NCBI GenBank assembly: GCA_037074765.1
Contig: JBAMDO010000022.1
Coordinates: 248,001 to 312,000, forward strand
DNA: 64,000 bases
From: Mansonella perstans
Lineage: Eukaryota > Nematoda > Chromadorea > Rhabditida > Onchocercidae
Direction: 5' to 3'
Position numbers and translations under genes: made by a program. Shown here one piece after another: positions 1 through 12,774 of the stretch (its first letter is position 1; each line of letters starts with the position of its first letter). The notes beneath the pieces were generated by a model. The model ran no database searches, was not told the origin of the DNA, and saw nothing but the letters and a program-made list of their open reading frames with translations.

Positions 1-310
1 AGCACTATATTATTACCATTCTGTTATTCTCATCATTTTTTTTATAACCCCACCATTCCGTTGTCATCATTACCATGCTATTATCGCTATCAAGTCCTAT
101 ATCGTCATCACGTTCCGCTATCATTATCACCGTCCTTCTATCATTGCCATTACTCTATTATCACTATCATTATCACGATCCTACTACCATCATCATCAAC
201 CCATTATCACTATTGCCATTCTATTATCTTTATTACCATCCTGCTATAATCATCTTCACTATATTACCATTATCGCTGTCACCATCCTATTACCGTTATC
301 ATATTTTTTA
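1..310. repeat. Degenerate ATT/ACC/ATC trinucleotide-type microsatellite
   Basis: The stretch is built almost entirely from TTATCA, TTACCA and CATCCT-like words, with C as nearly the only G/C base on this strand. Open frames across it encode only low-complexity Ser/Tyr/His/Ile runs and are not credible genes. It continues off the left edge. Confidence 0.8.
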
Positions 311-2532
311 ATTAGCATAAAATTATGATTGAATTATAATTTGAAGAAGGATGAAATAAACGAAGAAAATGAGAAAAAAATCAATCTTTTCTTGCATTTC
401 GTTAAATATTTCAGACTAATAAAAAAAAAGTGAAACAAAAAAAGTCCCAAGAGATTTGCAGATGTGTTTTCAATAAATTCTTATTTTAGCATTATCAGTT
501 TTTTTTTAAATTCTTTTTTTCATTTTCACTTTTTTCTTTCGCTCTATCATCTTCTCCTCTTTCTCACTCTCACTCTCATTCTGCCGCATTTTTCAAATTT
601 ATGAATTTCAAGGATAAAGAGTGAAGAAGTGTAAAGTGGGAAAAAATGAAAATTTTACGAAATGAATTGATTGAAATTAAATTAATTGAATTAAAAAGAA
701 TAAAATTCATTGAGAGGAACATATTATAATGAAAAATATTTTCATCTTTAATTAAGTATCTAAAAACTTTAAAAAAAAATTTTTTTTTGTCAAAATTAAA
801 ATCGAACTTTAGTCAAATCATATCGTTTTATTTATTAATCTTAAAAAATACGGTAATGTAAATATCTCAACTATTTAATGCAAATGTAAAAAAAAATTTG
901 AACGAATAAATTTACTATTTATTTATTGAATGCATCATTACGACAACAAAATTATTTTGTGCATGATAAATGCAGCAAAATAATAATAATCGTAATAATA
1001 ATTCCGATAATTATAATAACTGTATTGTACTGAGATAATATTTGGAAAATTTGATAGCTTATTGAAGTTGACAAGTTATTTTCATTTCGAATAAATTGTT
1101 CATTAAAATATTTGAACAAATAAAACTAATAGAGAATTTGACAAAAGAACTGAAATGAAAACAAAAGAAAGAGAAGAAAACGAAAGTAAAAAATAAAATG
1201 GAAATTCGCTGGAAATTTCTTATCCATGCACAAGAAATTATGCAAATATAATTTCAAGTTGTGCAAATGCTATTTAAAACAGCAAAATATTGACATGCCA
1301 ACAATTTACTCTGTCAATAAAATGTAAAAAATTAAGAATTAATAGTGGTAGTGGAGAATCAAAATTAAAAAGATCGAAGATCAAGATAGTAATCATGATC
1401 AAAGTCAAGATTAAGATTATGATTAACATTAGTGCTTACAAAATAATGAATAGTATCTGATTTTGCGACACAGTGCCTGTTTGATCTTCAGATTTCATTT
1501 TTTCCTCAACAAAATAATCTTGTTAAATGTAAACATCCAAAAAAAAATTAATGGTAACATTAATTATGGACCTGATTGTATATGCATATCAAAAAAGTTT
1601 ACGGGATGGGTGATTGCCGGAAAAATTTACGGAATGGATGATTGTGTGCATATCGGGAAAGTTTTACGGATGGATGATGATAATAGCTGAAATAAATTAC
1701 TGTTCATCCATCTAATTAGGCTACTAATTTTATAAATCATTACTACAATATTTCGAAAAAGATCAAGAAAATTATTCCAGGATTACAGAATCAAATCCAA
1801 AGCATTGAAGCTGTAGGGGCTAAATGCTTTTCGATTCTGAAACATACTAAATAATTGAAACAGAAAATATCTGACAGATTACCAATTATCATAGGATTCT
1901 GTAATCTCGGGAAACGGAAAATAAGAAAGTACGTGAAAATTTTTCACTGATTATTGTGTAAGCCAATATATGCTATTCTACTGTGAACTGTTCTTATCAT
2001 ATATGGTACATACTATTCTTATCATTTCATATCTTTTATGAGAACTCTTTTAAATATTAAGAAAAAAAAGCAAAAAAAAACTCAACAAAAAAAAGACTAT
2101 GAAAGTGAGTTTTAGCTTCTTTCGTTTTTCAAAATTGAAAATTAGTGAAAATTTTAATTCATACTAAAAACAAACAAATTTTAAGCTCATTCATTTCTAA
2201 ATTAAACATACTATTTATGTGACGTGGGAAAAAAAATAACTTCAAGAAATGATAAATAGAAGGATGAAAGGAATAACTCAGCGTGGTGTTAATCATTTTC
2301 TACATTTATCTCCAAATCTCTCTCTCTCTCTCTCTCTCATTTTACTTTTCTTCTTCTGATCAAATAGCAAAACTATTCCGGAATATATCGGTGAAAAAAA
2401 CCATGAAGCTTACCATATTAATCACTTGTAATCATATATACAATACTTTGCAAAAGGATTATCAAAAGAATTATATTGGAAAAAATTACGAAAAAAAATG
2501 ATTTATACATTTATAAGAGCTAAAATAGATCT

Positions 2533-2720
2533 CTCAGTGAAAAACATATCGCAGAAAAGAATTCACAATGAAAAAACGCCGCAGTGAAGAATTCTTAGTG
2601 AAAAAATATTGCAGTGAAAAACTTCTCAGTGGAAAAACATAACGCAGCGAAGAATTTCTCAGTATAAAAATATCGCAGTGAAGAATTTCTCGTGAAAAAA
2701 TTTCGCAGAGAAGAATGTTA
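2533..2720. repeat. Minisatellite, about 36-bp unit, five degenerate copies
   Basis: The unit reads roughly TTCTCAGTGAAAAACAT followed by A(T)CGCAGTGAAGAA. The phrases CGCAGTGAAGAATT and CTCAGTGAAAAA recur with substitutions and small indels. It lies in intergenic DNA and has no open reading frame of note. Confidence 0.8.
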
Positions 2721-3296
2721 CACTAAATGTTTCTACCATAAATATATCAAAATATCAATTTTACTAGAATGAAAAACTCGAAATGCAGCAATATTAGTAA
2801 CATTCCTTTCAAATTAGAATTTATATTTTAAATTCAAATATTACAAAATTCATTTATCAATTTAATAAAATATCAATGACAAAACGAATACAGAAAGAAT
2901 ATCAAACAGCGAAGAGCAACAATACTGAACAGTCCGTAAAAATTTCAAACTTCTTTTTTAAATTTTTTTTGTCTTTAAAGCTTTTTCTTTTCTTTTTACA
3001 AATTCAAAATTCCTTCGCCAAATTTGTTTCAGATATTTTTATAAAAAAAAAAAAAAAAAGCTATCGTTCTTCATGGAACAAAGTGAGAATGAAATTCTTA
3101 ATTATGTCAAGAAAGAAAAAAAAGGAAAAGGCTGAAATTGAAATTTTCTTCCTTTACAGTGACATATTTTCCTGAAAAATTAGTAATTAATAAAAATGTA
3201 TAAAATATGAACTGCATTTACTAAAGTAGTACTGTCTTTTTTTTTCTTCATCCTATGACACTTTACCGTATTTGAAATGTTTCAACAACTTTATTT

Positions 3297-3520
3297 AGCA
3301 TATGTAATAATACTGTACATAATATATTGTAGGGTGTCTTTAATTTTGTATCTTAATAAAATACTTAAGTAACGCTGTAATAATATCACACATAGCATAT
3401 ATACTGTAAGGCATTTTTAATTTTGTACCTCAAAAAAATACATATATACTGTATAATACCTTATATAGCATAGATAAGACATTTTTAATATTGCATCCAA
3501 TAAAATATTTCAGTAATGCT
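3297..3520. repeat. Degenerate tandem repeat, about 95-bp unit, about three copies
   Basis: Each copy holds TAGCATA, a TACTGTA word, a TTTTTAAT-TTGTA/CC stretch, and AATAAAATA. The copies differ by many substitutions and small gaps, so the array is old. Confidence 0.6.
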
Positions 3521-4234
3521 AATTATGGATAAGAATGAATAGTGATTTTGATAAATGATATTATTTGTAAGTAAATGTAAATGATTTTGATATATCTTTG
3601 ATCATTTTTAAAATTAAATCATTACGATCAATTCTGACATAAATTCAAATTAGTCCAATGTTGGTATCCATCAAGAGTTTGTTTGTAATAAAATTTTAGT
3701 ATTTTGTAAGGATTTCTTGAGTGTCTTGATCAAGTGCAAAAAAGACCATATTTCCTACCTATTATCTCTCTCATAGCACTCTGTAAAGTATTTTTAATCT
3801 TAAACCAAGATATGTATTGCGGTACTTTGAATGAGTTAACATCTCCATTCGATCCACTGATCTCAAAGTTAACTGCAGTGATATTCAAAATATAATTAGA
3901 TCAAATAATCCATAATCGACCAAATTTTGAAAAGGAATAATTTATTAAAAAAATTAATTGATTAATTTTTGAATAATTTTTTATTGAAAAATTAATTGAT
4001 TAATTACCTAATTAGACCTCATTAAACAAAAGAAAAAAAGGTATGAAACAGAAAAAGAAAAGAAAAAATAAGAATGATACTTCCTCTATATCATTCTCCT
4101 TTTTTTAAAAAGGTATGAAAAATAATCAGGAATATTTTACCTGCGTCTAAAAAATTCACTAACTAGTTAATTAACTGATATAATTTAATGTCATAATAAT
4201 CATGGTAATGTTCCGGGTGTGCTTTGCATATCTC

Positions 4235-4487
4235 TATGTGTGTGTTCATGTGCATATGTGTGTGTATGTGTGTGTGTATGTGTGTGTGTATGTGTGCATG
4301 TATGTGTGTATGTATGTGTGTATGTATGTGTGTATGTATGTGTGTATGTATGTATGTATGTATGTGTGTATGTATGTGTGTATGTATGTGTGTATGTGTG
4401 TGTGTGTATGTGTGTGTATGCGTGTGTGTATGCGTGTATGTGTGTTTATGTATGTGTGTATGTGTTTGTGTGTGTGTGTGTGTGTGC
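4235..4487. repeat. (TG)n/(TATG)n compound microsatellite
   Basis: About 250 bases alternate TGTG and TATG tetramers, with tracts of pure TG at both ends. The several open frames on both strands here (Cys/Val/Tyr/Met or Thr/His/Ile runs) are by-products of the repeat. Confidence 0.95.
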
Positions 4488-5104
4488 ATCATATACAGAA
4501 GATCTTAGGTAATATATAATGAAAAGAAATTTGTTTAGAATCGCATAATAGGTTTAACTGAAATATTTTTGCCCGCAACTGAAAATATAGCCGTTGCAAA
4601 CATCACCCGCTATTCAACAACAACCCCGAAACTTCTCCCGACAAATGATATGACACTCTCACAGCTAGCGCAGCAATTGACATTCTATTTTCCAATAATG
4701 TTGAAAAAAAAATTATTATTCATTTTTCATTTCAAATTTCATCATTATATTTTTGCGATATTTTTGAAAAGCTGCAGTTTGACGCTACTGCTAATACTGC
4801 TACTGTTACTGCTATTATTCATTACTACAAATGTAACTGTATGCTGCATATTGCAAGTGGTACTACTACTGCTACTATTAGTGCAGCGACAGCTGTAACG
4901 AACTAATTGCAGCAGTTCAAAAAAAGGATAAATATTTTTGTCATTGCTTTTTTTTTTGAGCAAATGCTTAATATTTAAAAAAAAAAAAAAAAGATCTTAA
5001 ATAGCTTTATGAACTAATGAGTTGCCCTATTAGCACTCTCATATGTGTATGATATACCTATAATGTGCGTGTGTATCATAAACAAGGATAAAACTTTAAA
5101 ATAA

Positions 5105-5226
5105 AACTATAAATATATGATGATATGGATAATAATAATAATAACGAAGATGATGATCATGGTGATGTTGTAATAGTGTGAATAGTGATAAATGATAGTA
5201 ATAACGATAATGATAATGATGATATT
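5105..5226. repeat. GAT/AAT trinucleotide-rich tract
   Basis: GATGAT, AATAAT and GATAAT words make up most of this stretch. No gene is visible in it. Confidence 0.7.
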
Positions 5227-6015
5227 GTGGAATGAAATAAAGCGACATTTCAAAATATTAATTCGTACAAAAATCATCAAATGAAAAGAAAATCGCTTTT
5301 AACGAGAAATAGAAAAGTTAGCTATTCTTAAGAGAGGAAAGAGAAAAGGAAAGATGATGATAAAATTAGAAAAATCAACAAACAATATAAATCAAAAAAA
5401 AAACTTTTTTTTTCGCCTTTAATCCTAATTTTATCGCTTAGTTGCTCATACAGACAAAATTGTATGTGTATATATGTTTGATATGTATGTATGTGTTAGT
5501 TTTGTTTAATTAGCTTTAATAATAAATACGTTAAACGTTAACAGAAGTAATTAATACTTTTCAGAGAATAAAAGTAAGAGAAAATAAAAAATAGACAAAT
5601 GATCGAAGTTCTGTTTTTTTTTTCTCCATCCTAAAATAACTTTTATATTTTACTTTTAAAATTTTAATTTAAAAATGATAATTGTATAATATAGCATAAT
5701 TGTGTATCAATAATAAGCTAACATATATCAATAAGATTTTAATTGTATAAAATTTAACGGAAATGAGATAGCAGTAATTTTACAGTACAATCAAATAAAG
5801 TTTACAAAGAGATGGGGGATAACGGGTTCTCAACAGTGTGAAACGGAACGGAACGTAACTTGGCAAACGATAGGACATAGGGCATAGGACGAATAGGACA
5901 TTGGAGAATGATGGATAATATTTTCGGGAAACATATTCAAACAAACATCATTATGTACAATAATAGTTCATTATAAACATATTCTTACATATGCACATTA
6001 CAAACTGTGCGGACA

Positions 6016-6093
6016 TACACACACACACACACACACACAGACACACATACACGCACATACACACACATACACACACAGACAGACACACACACA
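6016..6093. repeat. (CA)n microsatellite with TACACA and CAGACA variants
   Basis: The tract has about nine pure CA units, followed by CACATACA and CAGACA interruptions. Confidence 0.95.
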
Positions 6094-6856
6094 TGCATAA
6101 TGTCGTTAATGTTTGCCATATTTTAATATCTATTCGTTGGAGAATCTAGCAGAATGAGTGAATAAAGCAGAGTGAATAAATATGAATTAAATTTGAAGAC
6201 ATTTTAATAATCGTTTAATTTCAATAATTTCAAATTAAATAATTTCATGCTAATTTTATTTTTAATAAGTAAGGTGATTTTAAATTAAATAATTTCATGT
6301 CTTTTTTTTCTTTTTTCAACTATTTTTTCTATGACAATATCATGCTAGTACAATATTGTTAATGTTAAACTATATCATAATAATGCTTATTAGCAATCAA
6401 AAAAATTAATTAATGATGAACTGGTTCGTTCAAAATATTTTTAGGAAATGCAAATGCATCATTTACTTAACATTTAACAGCAAAAAAAATTTTTTTAAAA
6501 TTAAATTGCTAATTGGATTAAATAGGGTTCATCATAACTTCATTGATAATGGTAGAAATTCATAACTAACAAAAAAAATTAACATTAAACCCTTTGTGTA
6601 AAAATCTACTACTCTTTAATCCAATACCAGAAACTTTCAGTGAAATTAAAATGAGAGATATGCATATTCATTCGAAAGCGTAATTTATTTTCAAAGCAAA
6701 CTTTTCATAAAAATTTGACGAAAGAGAAAAAATTTTGGTGCAAAAAAAGAATTTACAAGCAATCGAAGGATTAACTTTGTTCAAGAATTAATTGAACCAA
6801 ACTTGATGAATTATCTGTTCATTCTTCTCTTTTCATTTGCATTAATTTTTATATCA

Positions 6857-7036
6857 ATTTCTTTTCCAATTCATTTCAATTCCAAATTTAAAACTAATCA
6901 ATCATTTGTTATAAATAAAAACAAATTTCCCTCCAATTTCCTTTCCAATTCATTTCAAATTCATTCCAATTCCTTTCCAATTCATTTCAATTTTCAAATT
7001 AAAACTGATGAATCATTTGTTATAAATAAAAACAAA
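6857..7036. repeat. Imperfect tandem duplication with TTCCAATTCATTT words
   Basis: The segment CAATCATTTGTTATAAATAAAAACAAA (given here as a description of positions 6899-6925) recurs at about 7009-7035 with few changes. Both copies are preceded by repeated TTTCCAATTCATTTCAA words. The small open frame across it is produced by the repeat. Confidence 0.65.
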
Positions 7037-10000
7037 AGAAAAAGAAAAAATGGAAGATAGAACGGAAAATGATTAGAAAAATGTTGAGAAATGACGAATC
7101 AAATTCATATATTATAATTTTTCATTCTATTCATTTACAAATGAAATGTAACAAAAATAAATTCCGGAAATAAAAAAGCATTTATTAAAAAATTCTAGAA
7201 ACAGAAATTCTAAAAGTGATACGAAAAAGAGAGAGAGGGAGAAATGAAGAAGAGAAAAGAAATTCGATAAGAAAATGATAGTTTCATTTTTTATTTTGTC
7301 TTTTTTCAAATATTTTAAGCGTGAAGTCATTCGTAAGAACTTTATAATGGATCAGTTATTCAATTGTTAGATTTAATTTTCTTTTTTTGCCTTCTATGAA
7401 TTCAAATTTGCTTTACATATTTGGCTTGGCCTCATTTTGCCTGATAATTTCACTTCTATAAGTAACAATAAATAATTTTACCAAAAAAAAAAGAGCAATT
7501 CGAATGGCGCAATTTTTTAAATGATAATAGTTATACAATAGGTTTAACAAAATAATAAAAAGTTATTTAAAAGATAATATCAGGATAAAAGTTGACAAAA
7601 AAAAGCCATAAGAGATCAGCCTTTTTATTGGAAATCAGCCAAATATATTCAGCCAAACATAAGGTAATAACCTTGATCTTTTTTGTTTATCGTCTGATTC
7701 ATCGCTAATATATGTAAAGCTATTAAAGTTTAACTCAATGAAGATAACCCTAAGTTGAGCAAAGAAAAAATGCTGGTGAAACTTACAATTATCACGATTT
7801 TTCGGCTGAAATGCTGAATGTCGTCGAAAAAGTACACGACCATTTTTTAAACTTTCCTGAAATTTATGCTTTTTCTCTTTTCTTCCTTCTTCCGGTCTCT
7901 TTCAAAATTGCCATATTTTTACATTTTGAAAAATTTTATGATAAAAAAACTTTTTTTTTATCATAAAACTTTTTTCTACAAGAAATAAAAAAGTAAGGAA
8001 ATTAATTAATTTTTATGTCATGAAAATTGGTTGAAATGGTCATAAAAGTAAGTGATAATAGTTAAAATAAGTCATAATATGAGTACGATAGAACTTTTTG
8101 ATTCATTTTAACTCAAATTTTTGATAAATCGAATAAATTTTCTGTTGAACTTTAAAAATTGATTACTTTTTTTTCAAAAAAGAATTTTCCTGTGCTTATG
8201 AAGCTCTACGAAAATTTCAATCAATTTAAAATGAAAATTAAGATTAAGAAAATACAAAAAAATGATTGCTTAGTAATTTTGTTCGATAAAAAATTAATGC
8301 AGCTAACATTTTGCGATTTTTGCATTTCAGCTTAATTTAAATTTGATCACTGTAATATTTTATTAATTTAAAGTCATTCGTTAAGTTGGTTTTTTTCTTT
8401 TTGCCATTACCTCTTTTTTATTCAGCAACGTGAAAAAAAATTAATTCCCTCAACGGTATTATTTATAGCATGCAAATATGCAATTACGGAACGTACAATA
8501 CGTAAAGTACGTTAGTCAGCCGTGTGAACTTTCAATTACTGCAAACAGCTGCTGTAATAAATTCTTTCTGATTTATGTAAATGAAATTGTAAACAATAAA
8601 AATGTATGATTTGTTTTTTTTTTTTTTTTTTGAATTGAAATGAAATTTGAAATTTTGAAACAGCTATGAAATAAAATTAAAATTAAATTAAATCATAAAA
8701 AAAGAGAAAGTCATAATTGCTTAATGATGCAAAAATGTGATTGTGAATTTAATTTAATAAAAATTTTTTGAAAACCATTTTGCGCTCTTTTCATATTATC
8801 GCCGTTTTCTACTCTACTGCCACTTCCCTTCTTGGTGTCTTTTGATCTTCCACCAAATTTCCTCTTTTCAATTCGATGTAACAATTCATTTTAGAAGTAC
8901 ATTCTTAGAAACTTTCGATCCTTTCGTAATTTACATTCACTTCCTATCTCTATGCTAATTCTTTCACGTACATTCCATATTTGCAGCAAAGAATTGTAAT
9001 TGAAAAAAAAAAAACAACTACAAATAAAAAGAATTGAATGTAAAAATTATTTTCTTGACTTGAATTTTTTTCATTTTAAAGGAATTTTTTTCTCCAAAAT
9101 TTAATTAACCAATTTGATAATTAGCAGTTTTTTGTAAGAAAAATTTTTTCGTTTTTTTTCGATACTGTTTGAAAATCTTGCAATTTATAAAAAAGAAAAA
9201 AAAGCTATAATTATTTTTCGATAAAACAATGATAATTTATTTTTGAAATCAGCATAAATATTTTTTTTGCAAAACTCGATCTTAATTAACTAGTTAAGTT
9301 AATCAGTGAGCTTGAAATTGTGTCGTTTTAAAATTCCATTATGAAAAAGCAATTTTTAAATTTTTCAACGACATTTAATCTTAAAGATCTGTAAGAATGA
9401 CGACTAAATGATGTGATCAATAACAATTTACTGTTTTGGATTAAATTTTAAATTGCCTAACTTTTTCAGGCTAAGCTGATGATTTATTTAACCTATGACG
9501 CTCAATGCTATGTCAAATCGAAATAATTCACAAATAATTGTTGCAAAATACACCACAATTTATTCTCTTTTATATTAAGTCATGTAATCAATAACTTCTT
9601 CTATCGGTCATTATGTTTCCAAAAAAAACAGGCCAGAAAAATCAAAACAAAAATTAATAATTTCATTTCGAAGACAATTTAAAATGTCAAAATTAAAATT
9701 GAAAGCAAAAAGAAGAATCCAATCAAATTTATGCAATTACAAAAAAAAAGAAAACTTTGTCAAATTGAACAAAGCTCATTTTGTAAAAAAAGAATTTAAA
9801 AATAAAAAAACTCATAAAATTAGTTAGCGAAGAAATTTTAATCATAATGCATGATGATATTTCTTAAAAAAACCATGCCTTTAGGCTTTCTAAAAAGAAA
9901 GCCCGTGATCCGATAATATCCTAATTAACTTTTGCTATGTAATCGGATAATTAGATAGCCCAACATATTTAACTGTAACTTTTTGATAAGATTAACTTAA

Positions 10001-10803
10001 AAAATTTAATTATCTTTCTATCAATATATTAACTATCTTGAAATGTCGCTTAAAACAGAAACAAAATAAATGATAGCAAGTGATAAATGAATTAAAATTG
10101 AAAACGAACATGTTTGTTTTTGTGACCCAGCGTAGCGGTTGTAAAATTTGACGTCATACGTGGATTGCTACAAATTAAAAAACGTCAAAAGACATCAATA
10201 TATGTTTCACGTAAGCTTAGATGTTAAGTTCAATTATTAATCTATAGCTATAATTTGAATAAATACTAATTGCTGTTTTTCATTTTTAGGGAAATTAAGC
10301 ATAATTTTATGATTATTAAAAAAAAAAGTTGGAATAGTTGTATGACAAATTGATGGTTTAAATTTCTGACAATTTTAAGCATCAGAAATACAAATGAATT
10401 AAACTTATCGCATTCTTCAAACAAACATCTCTTTTGTTTCGCTGTAACGACTACATTTAGTATTTCTAATTTTATAAAATTATAAATTGAAATTTTTTTG
10501 AAATAATTTTGAAAACTTTCACAATTTTTAATGTGATCTAAAATCATTTAATGTAATATTTGTAAAATAGTTTGTAAATAGCTAGAAAACATCATTTTTT
10601 TTCTACTCCATAACAGATCTAACTTGAATTGATACCAATTACAATTTGTAATCTTCGTTTTTTTTCAAAATCGTAGAATTTCAAAATTACTGAGAATTTT
10701 GTGAAAGTTCGAAAAGCACAGCGATATTGATCAAGATATAATTTGAATGGTTTTCATTTGCAAATTTAACTTTTTTAGATTAATTTCGGCAATGATCTGT
10801 CAA

Positions 10804-12774
10804 CTAATGCTGTTGATGGATTAGTAGAAATAAATTAATTTTAGATAAGGAAGATTGAACCAACAGTGATTGTTTAAGCGTATTACCAACAGCTGCTTCC
10901 AATTTCTCCAAGCATGCAAAAGTTCGAGATGCGTCAATATTTGAATTATCAAAATTTAATTCTGAAAAAAATTTTTGTTGCGGCGAATGCAAAGTATGAA
11001 TTAATTACAAAAAAAGTTATGAAAAAAGTTTTTTAATTGCAAAAAAAAAAGTATGGAAAAATGTTCTGTAGTGCAAATATATATATGAATTAATTTATTT
11101 AATGATATTTTAGTCAAAGTATAAAATATGCAGCTTTTTTTCTTTTTTTCAAAACTAAATTCAACTCCTTTAATATATTTGCTTAAAAATGAAACAGTTT
11201 CACTAGTTAAGTTTATTTTATCCACGTGTGACAAAAATTTCCATCAAATGACACGTCATCCGCATGCTTTTCAAAGTCGTACAATTACATATTAACTTAT
11301 TCACTTAGCTTATTTACTAATGCTGTAATTTTTTACTCATTAAACTAAATATTCAAAATCTATCCATTCATTATTTCAAATTGAAAATTTGATCAAATGA
11401 TTAAAATAATTAAGTGGAAATCAAAAATTCCATTATTTGGTTCTGAATTTAAAATGAAAATAAAAAGAATGGATTCATAATAATTTTTTCCCACCTTTGA
11501 CACTATGAATCAATTGACTTGCAGGTAGTAGAACATGAGTTGTTTTGAAAGCTGGATAACGGACCAATAAATCACGAACTGCTTGTGATACCAATGAAAG
11601 TGCCGAATGTACCGATACGCACATTGATTTTCCATTTAAAAAAAAAATATTTACTTCAACTTGTTTTGTTCTTCAATAAAATTACGTCACAAAACTGTAA
11701 TGCAACGATGATATAGCATCATCATGTACTGATAGTATGCACTGATAACAAGTTACATTAGTAGATGATGATATAATGTTATAATGATACGTTGAAACAA
11801 AAACGACTTCATTTATGAGAACACTAACTATTATTCAATAATTAAAATAATTCACAAATAAATGATTAATTTAATATAAGACATCATCAAAGAATATATT
11901 ATTATTGGTCTAAAATTAATTATAAAAAACAAAAACAATTTCATGTTAATTATTTGCAACAATCACTGCTAATCTAATAAATTTTAATTTGTTAAAGCCA
12001 GTTCTGATATTAATTATAATTTATTAGTTGTTATTAATTATGATATTAGTCATTAATTATAATACAATTGAAAAATCAAGAAAATTAAAAATAAACCATT
12101 TGCATTGTTGGATGGATTAAGTGATTGACGTAACTGCTCGGCATGATCAGCAAATTGTTCAATATCACTTATCAGTGCATCAGTTAACTAAAAATGATCA
12201 AAGCTCATAGAAGTGATAATTTGTCAAAATTATCACTGTCATGATAGACTTTTCCGCAAAACGAAAATGATGATTGATGAAGCCCGAAACAGAAAAAAAC
12301 AAGCGAAGAAATTTTTTTGAAAATTAAAAAACGAGTAATTTTTCTTTTTAATTTTTCAAACAACAATGAAAAAATGAATTAATGATTTTTGATCGAAAAT
12401 AATTAATTCAAATAATAATTGATGAGTGCAAATAAGTAAATATATGAAGTTTAGTTTCTAAAAAGTCAAATGATTGAATTAATTACTCAACTGTTTGTTG
12501 TTTTCTATTTTTTTGGCATCAGTTATTTGTTTAAACTGGCAACTAAATGTTTCAAAATTTGGAAAGTACAACAGTAATTAAGTTCCAAGCAATTAATGAA
12601 GAAAAGAATGAAATCATATAATTATTTATAATTAAACAAAACTAACAATATAATGATAATCATTTTCGTTTTCAGTACAGGAGAAATTATTTTTTGATGA
12701 CAATGAACTGGATGACATTGTGTTGCCACGAGTGATTTTCCCGCGACTACGAGATTTTCCCTGACTGAATCGTC
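10804..12774 (-). CDS. 3' exons of an unrecognised gene (177 visible residues, C-terminus)
   Basis: I see four exons on the minus strand: 12647-12774, 12097-12187, 11495-11653 and 10804-10961. Their phases fit end to end and give one frame of 178 codons ending in TAG. The first exon starts two bases into a codon, so the N-terminus lies upstream and was not found. The first visible part is basic and Ser-rich (GKSRSRGKITRG, then SSSSLSSKNN) and leads to an acidic DYHYI motif. After it come amphipathic, probably helical stretches (LISDIEQFADHAEQLRQSL; LSLVSQAVRDLLVRYPAF; CLEKLEAAVGNTLKQSLL). Codon use and G/C content rise sharply over the introns. Acceptors are typical (TTTTTTTCAG, CATTTTTAG), except at 11654, where the fitting acceptor is TTGAAG. 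I do not recognise the family; a C-terminal helical bundle of a cytoplasmic adaptor is possible. Confidence in the exons is higher than in any function. Confidence 0.6.

Larger units (their letters stand above)
311..10803. other. Gene-poor intergenic DNA, left part
   Basis: This stretch is very AT-rich with many A and T runs. I see no exon with convincing codon use and splice sites. The repeats listed separately account for most of its structure. A short direct repeat around 1591-1680 (TTTACGG-GATG-GATTG units) makes a small open frame that I do not accept as coding. Regulatory DNA of the minus-strand gene ending at 10804 would not be expected here, because this is its 3' side. Confidence 0.6.

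Noticed and set aside
4163..4519. Several open frames of about 100 codons on both strands
   Set aside because: They come entirely from the (TG)n/(TATG)n microsatellite and encode only two- to four-residue periodic runs.
4569..4898. 109-codon plus-strand frame starting with a plausible sequence (MPATENIAVANITRYS)
   Set aside because: The second half is a Leu run from CTG/CTA repeats, and no splice sites or family motifs support it.
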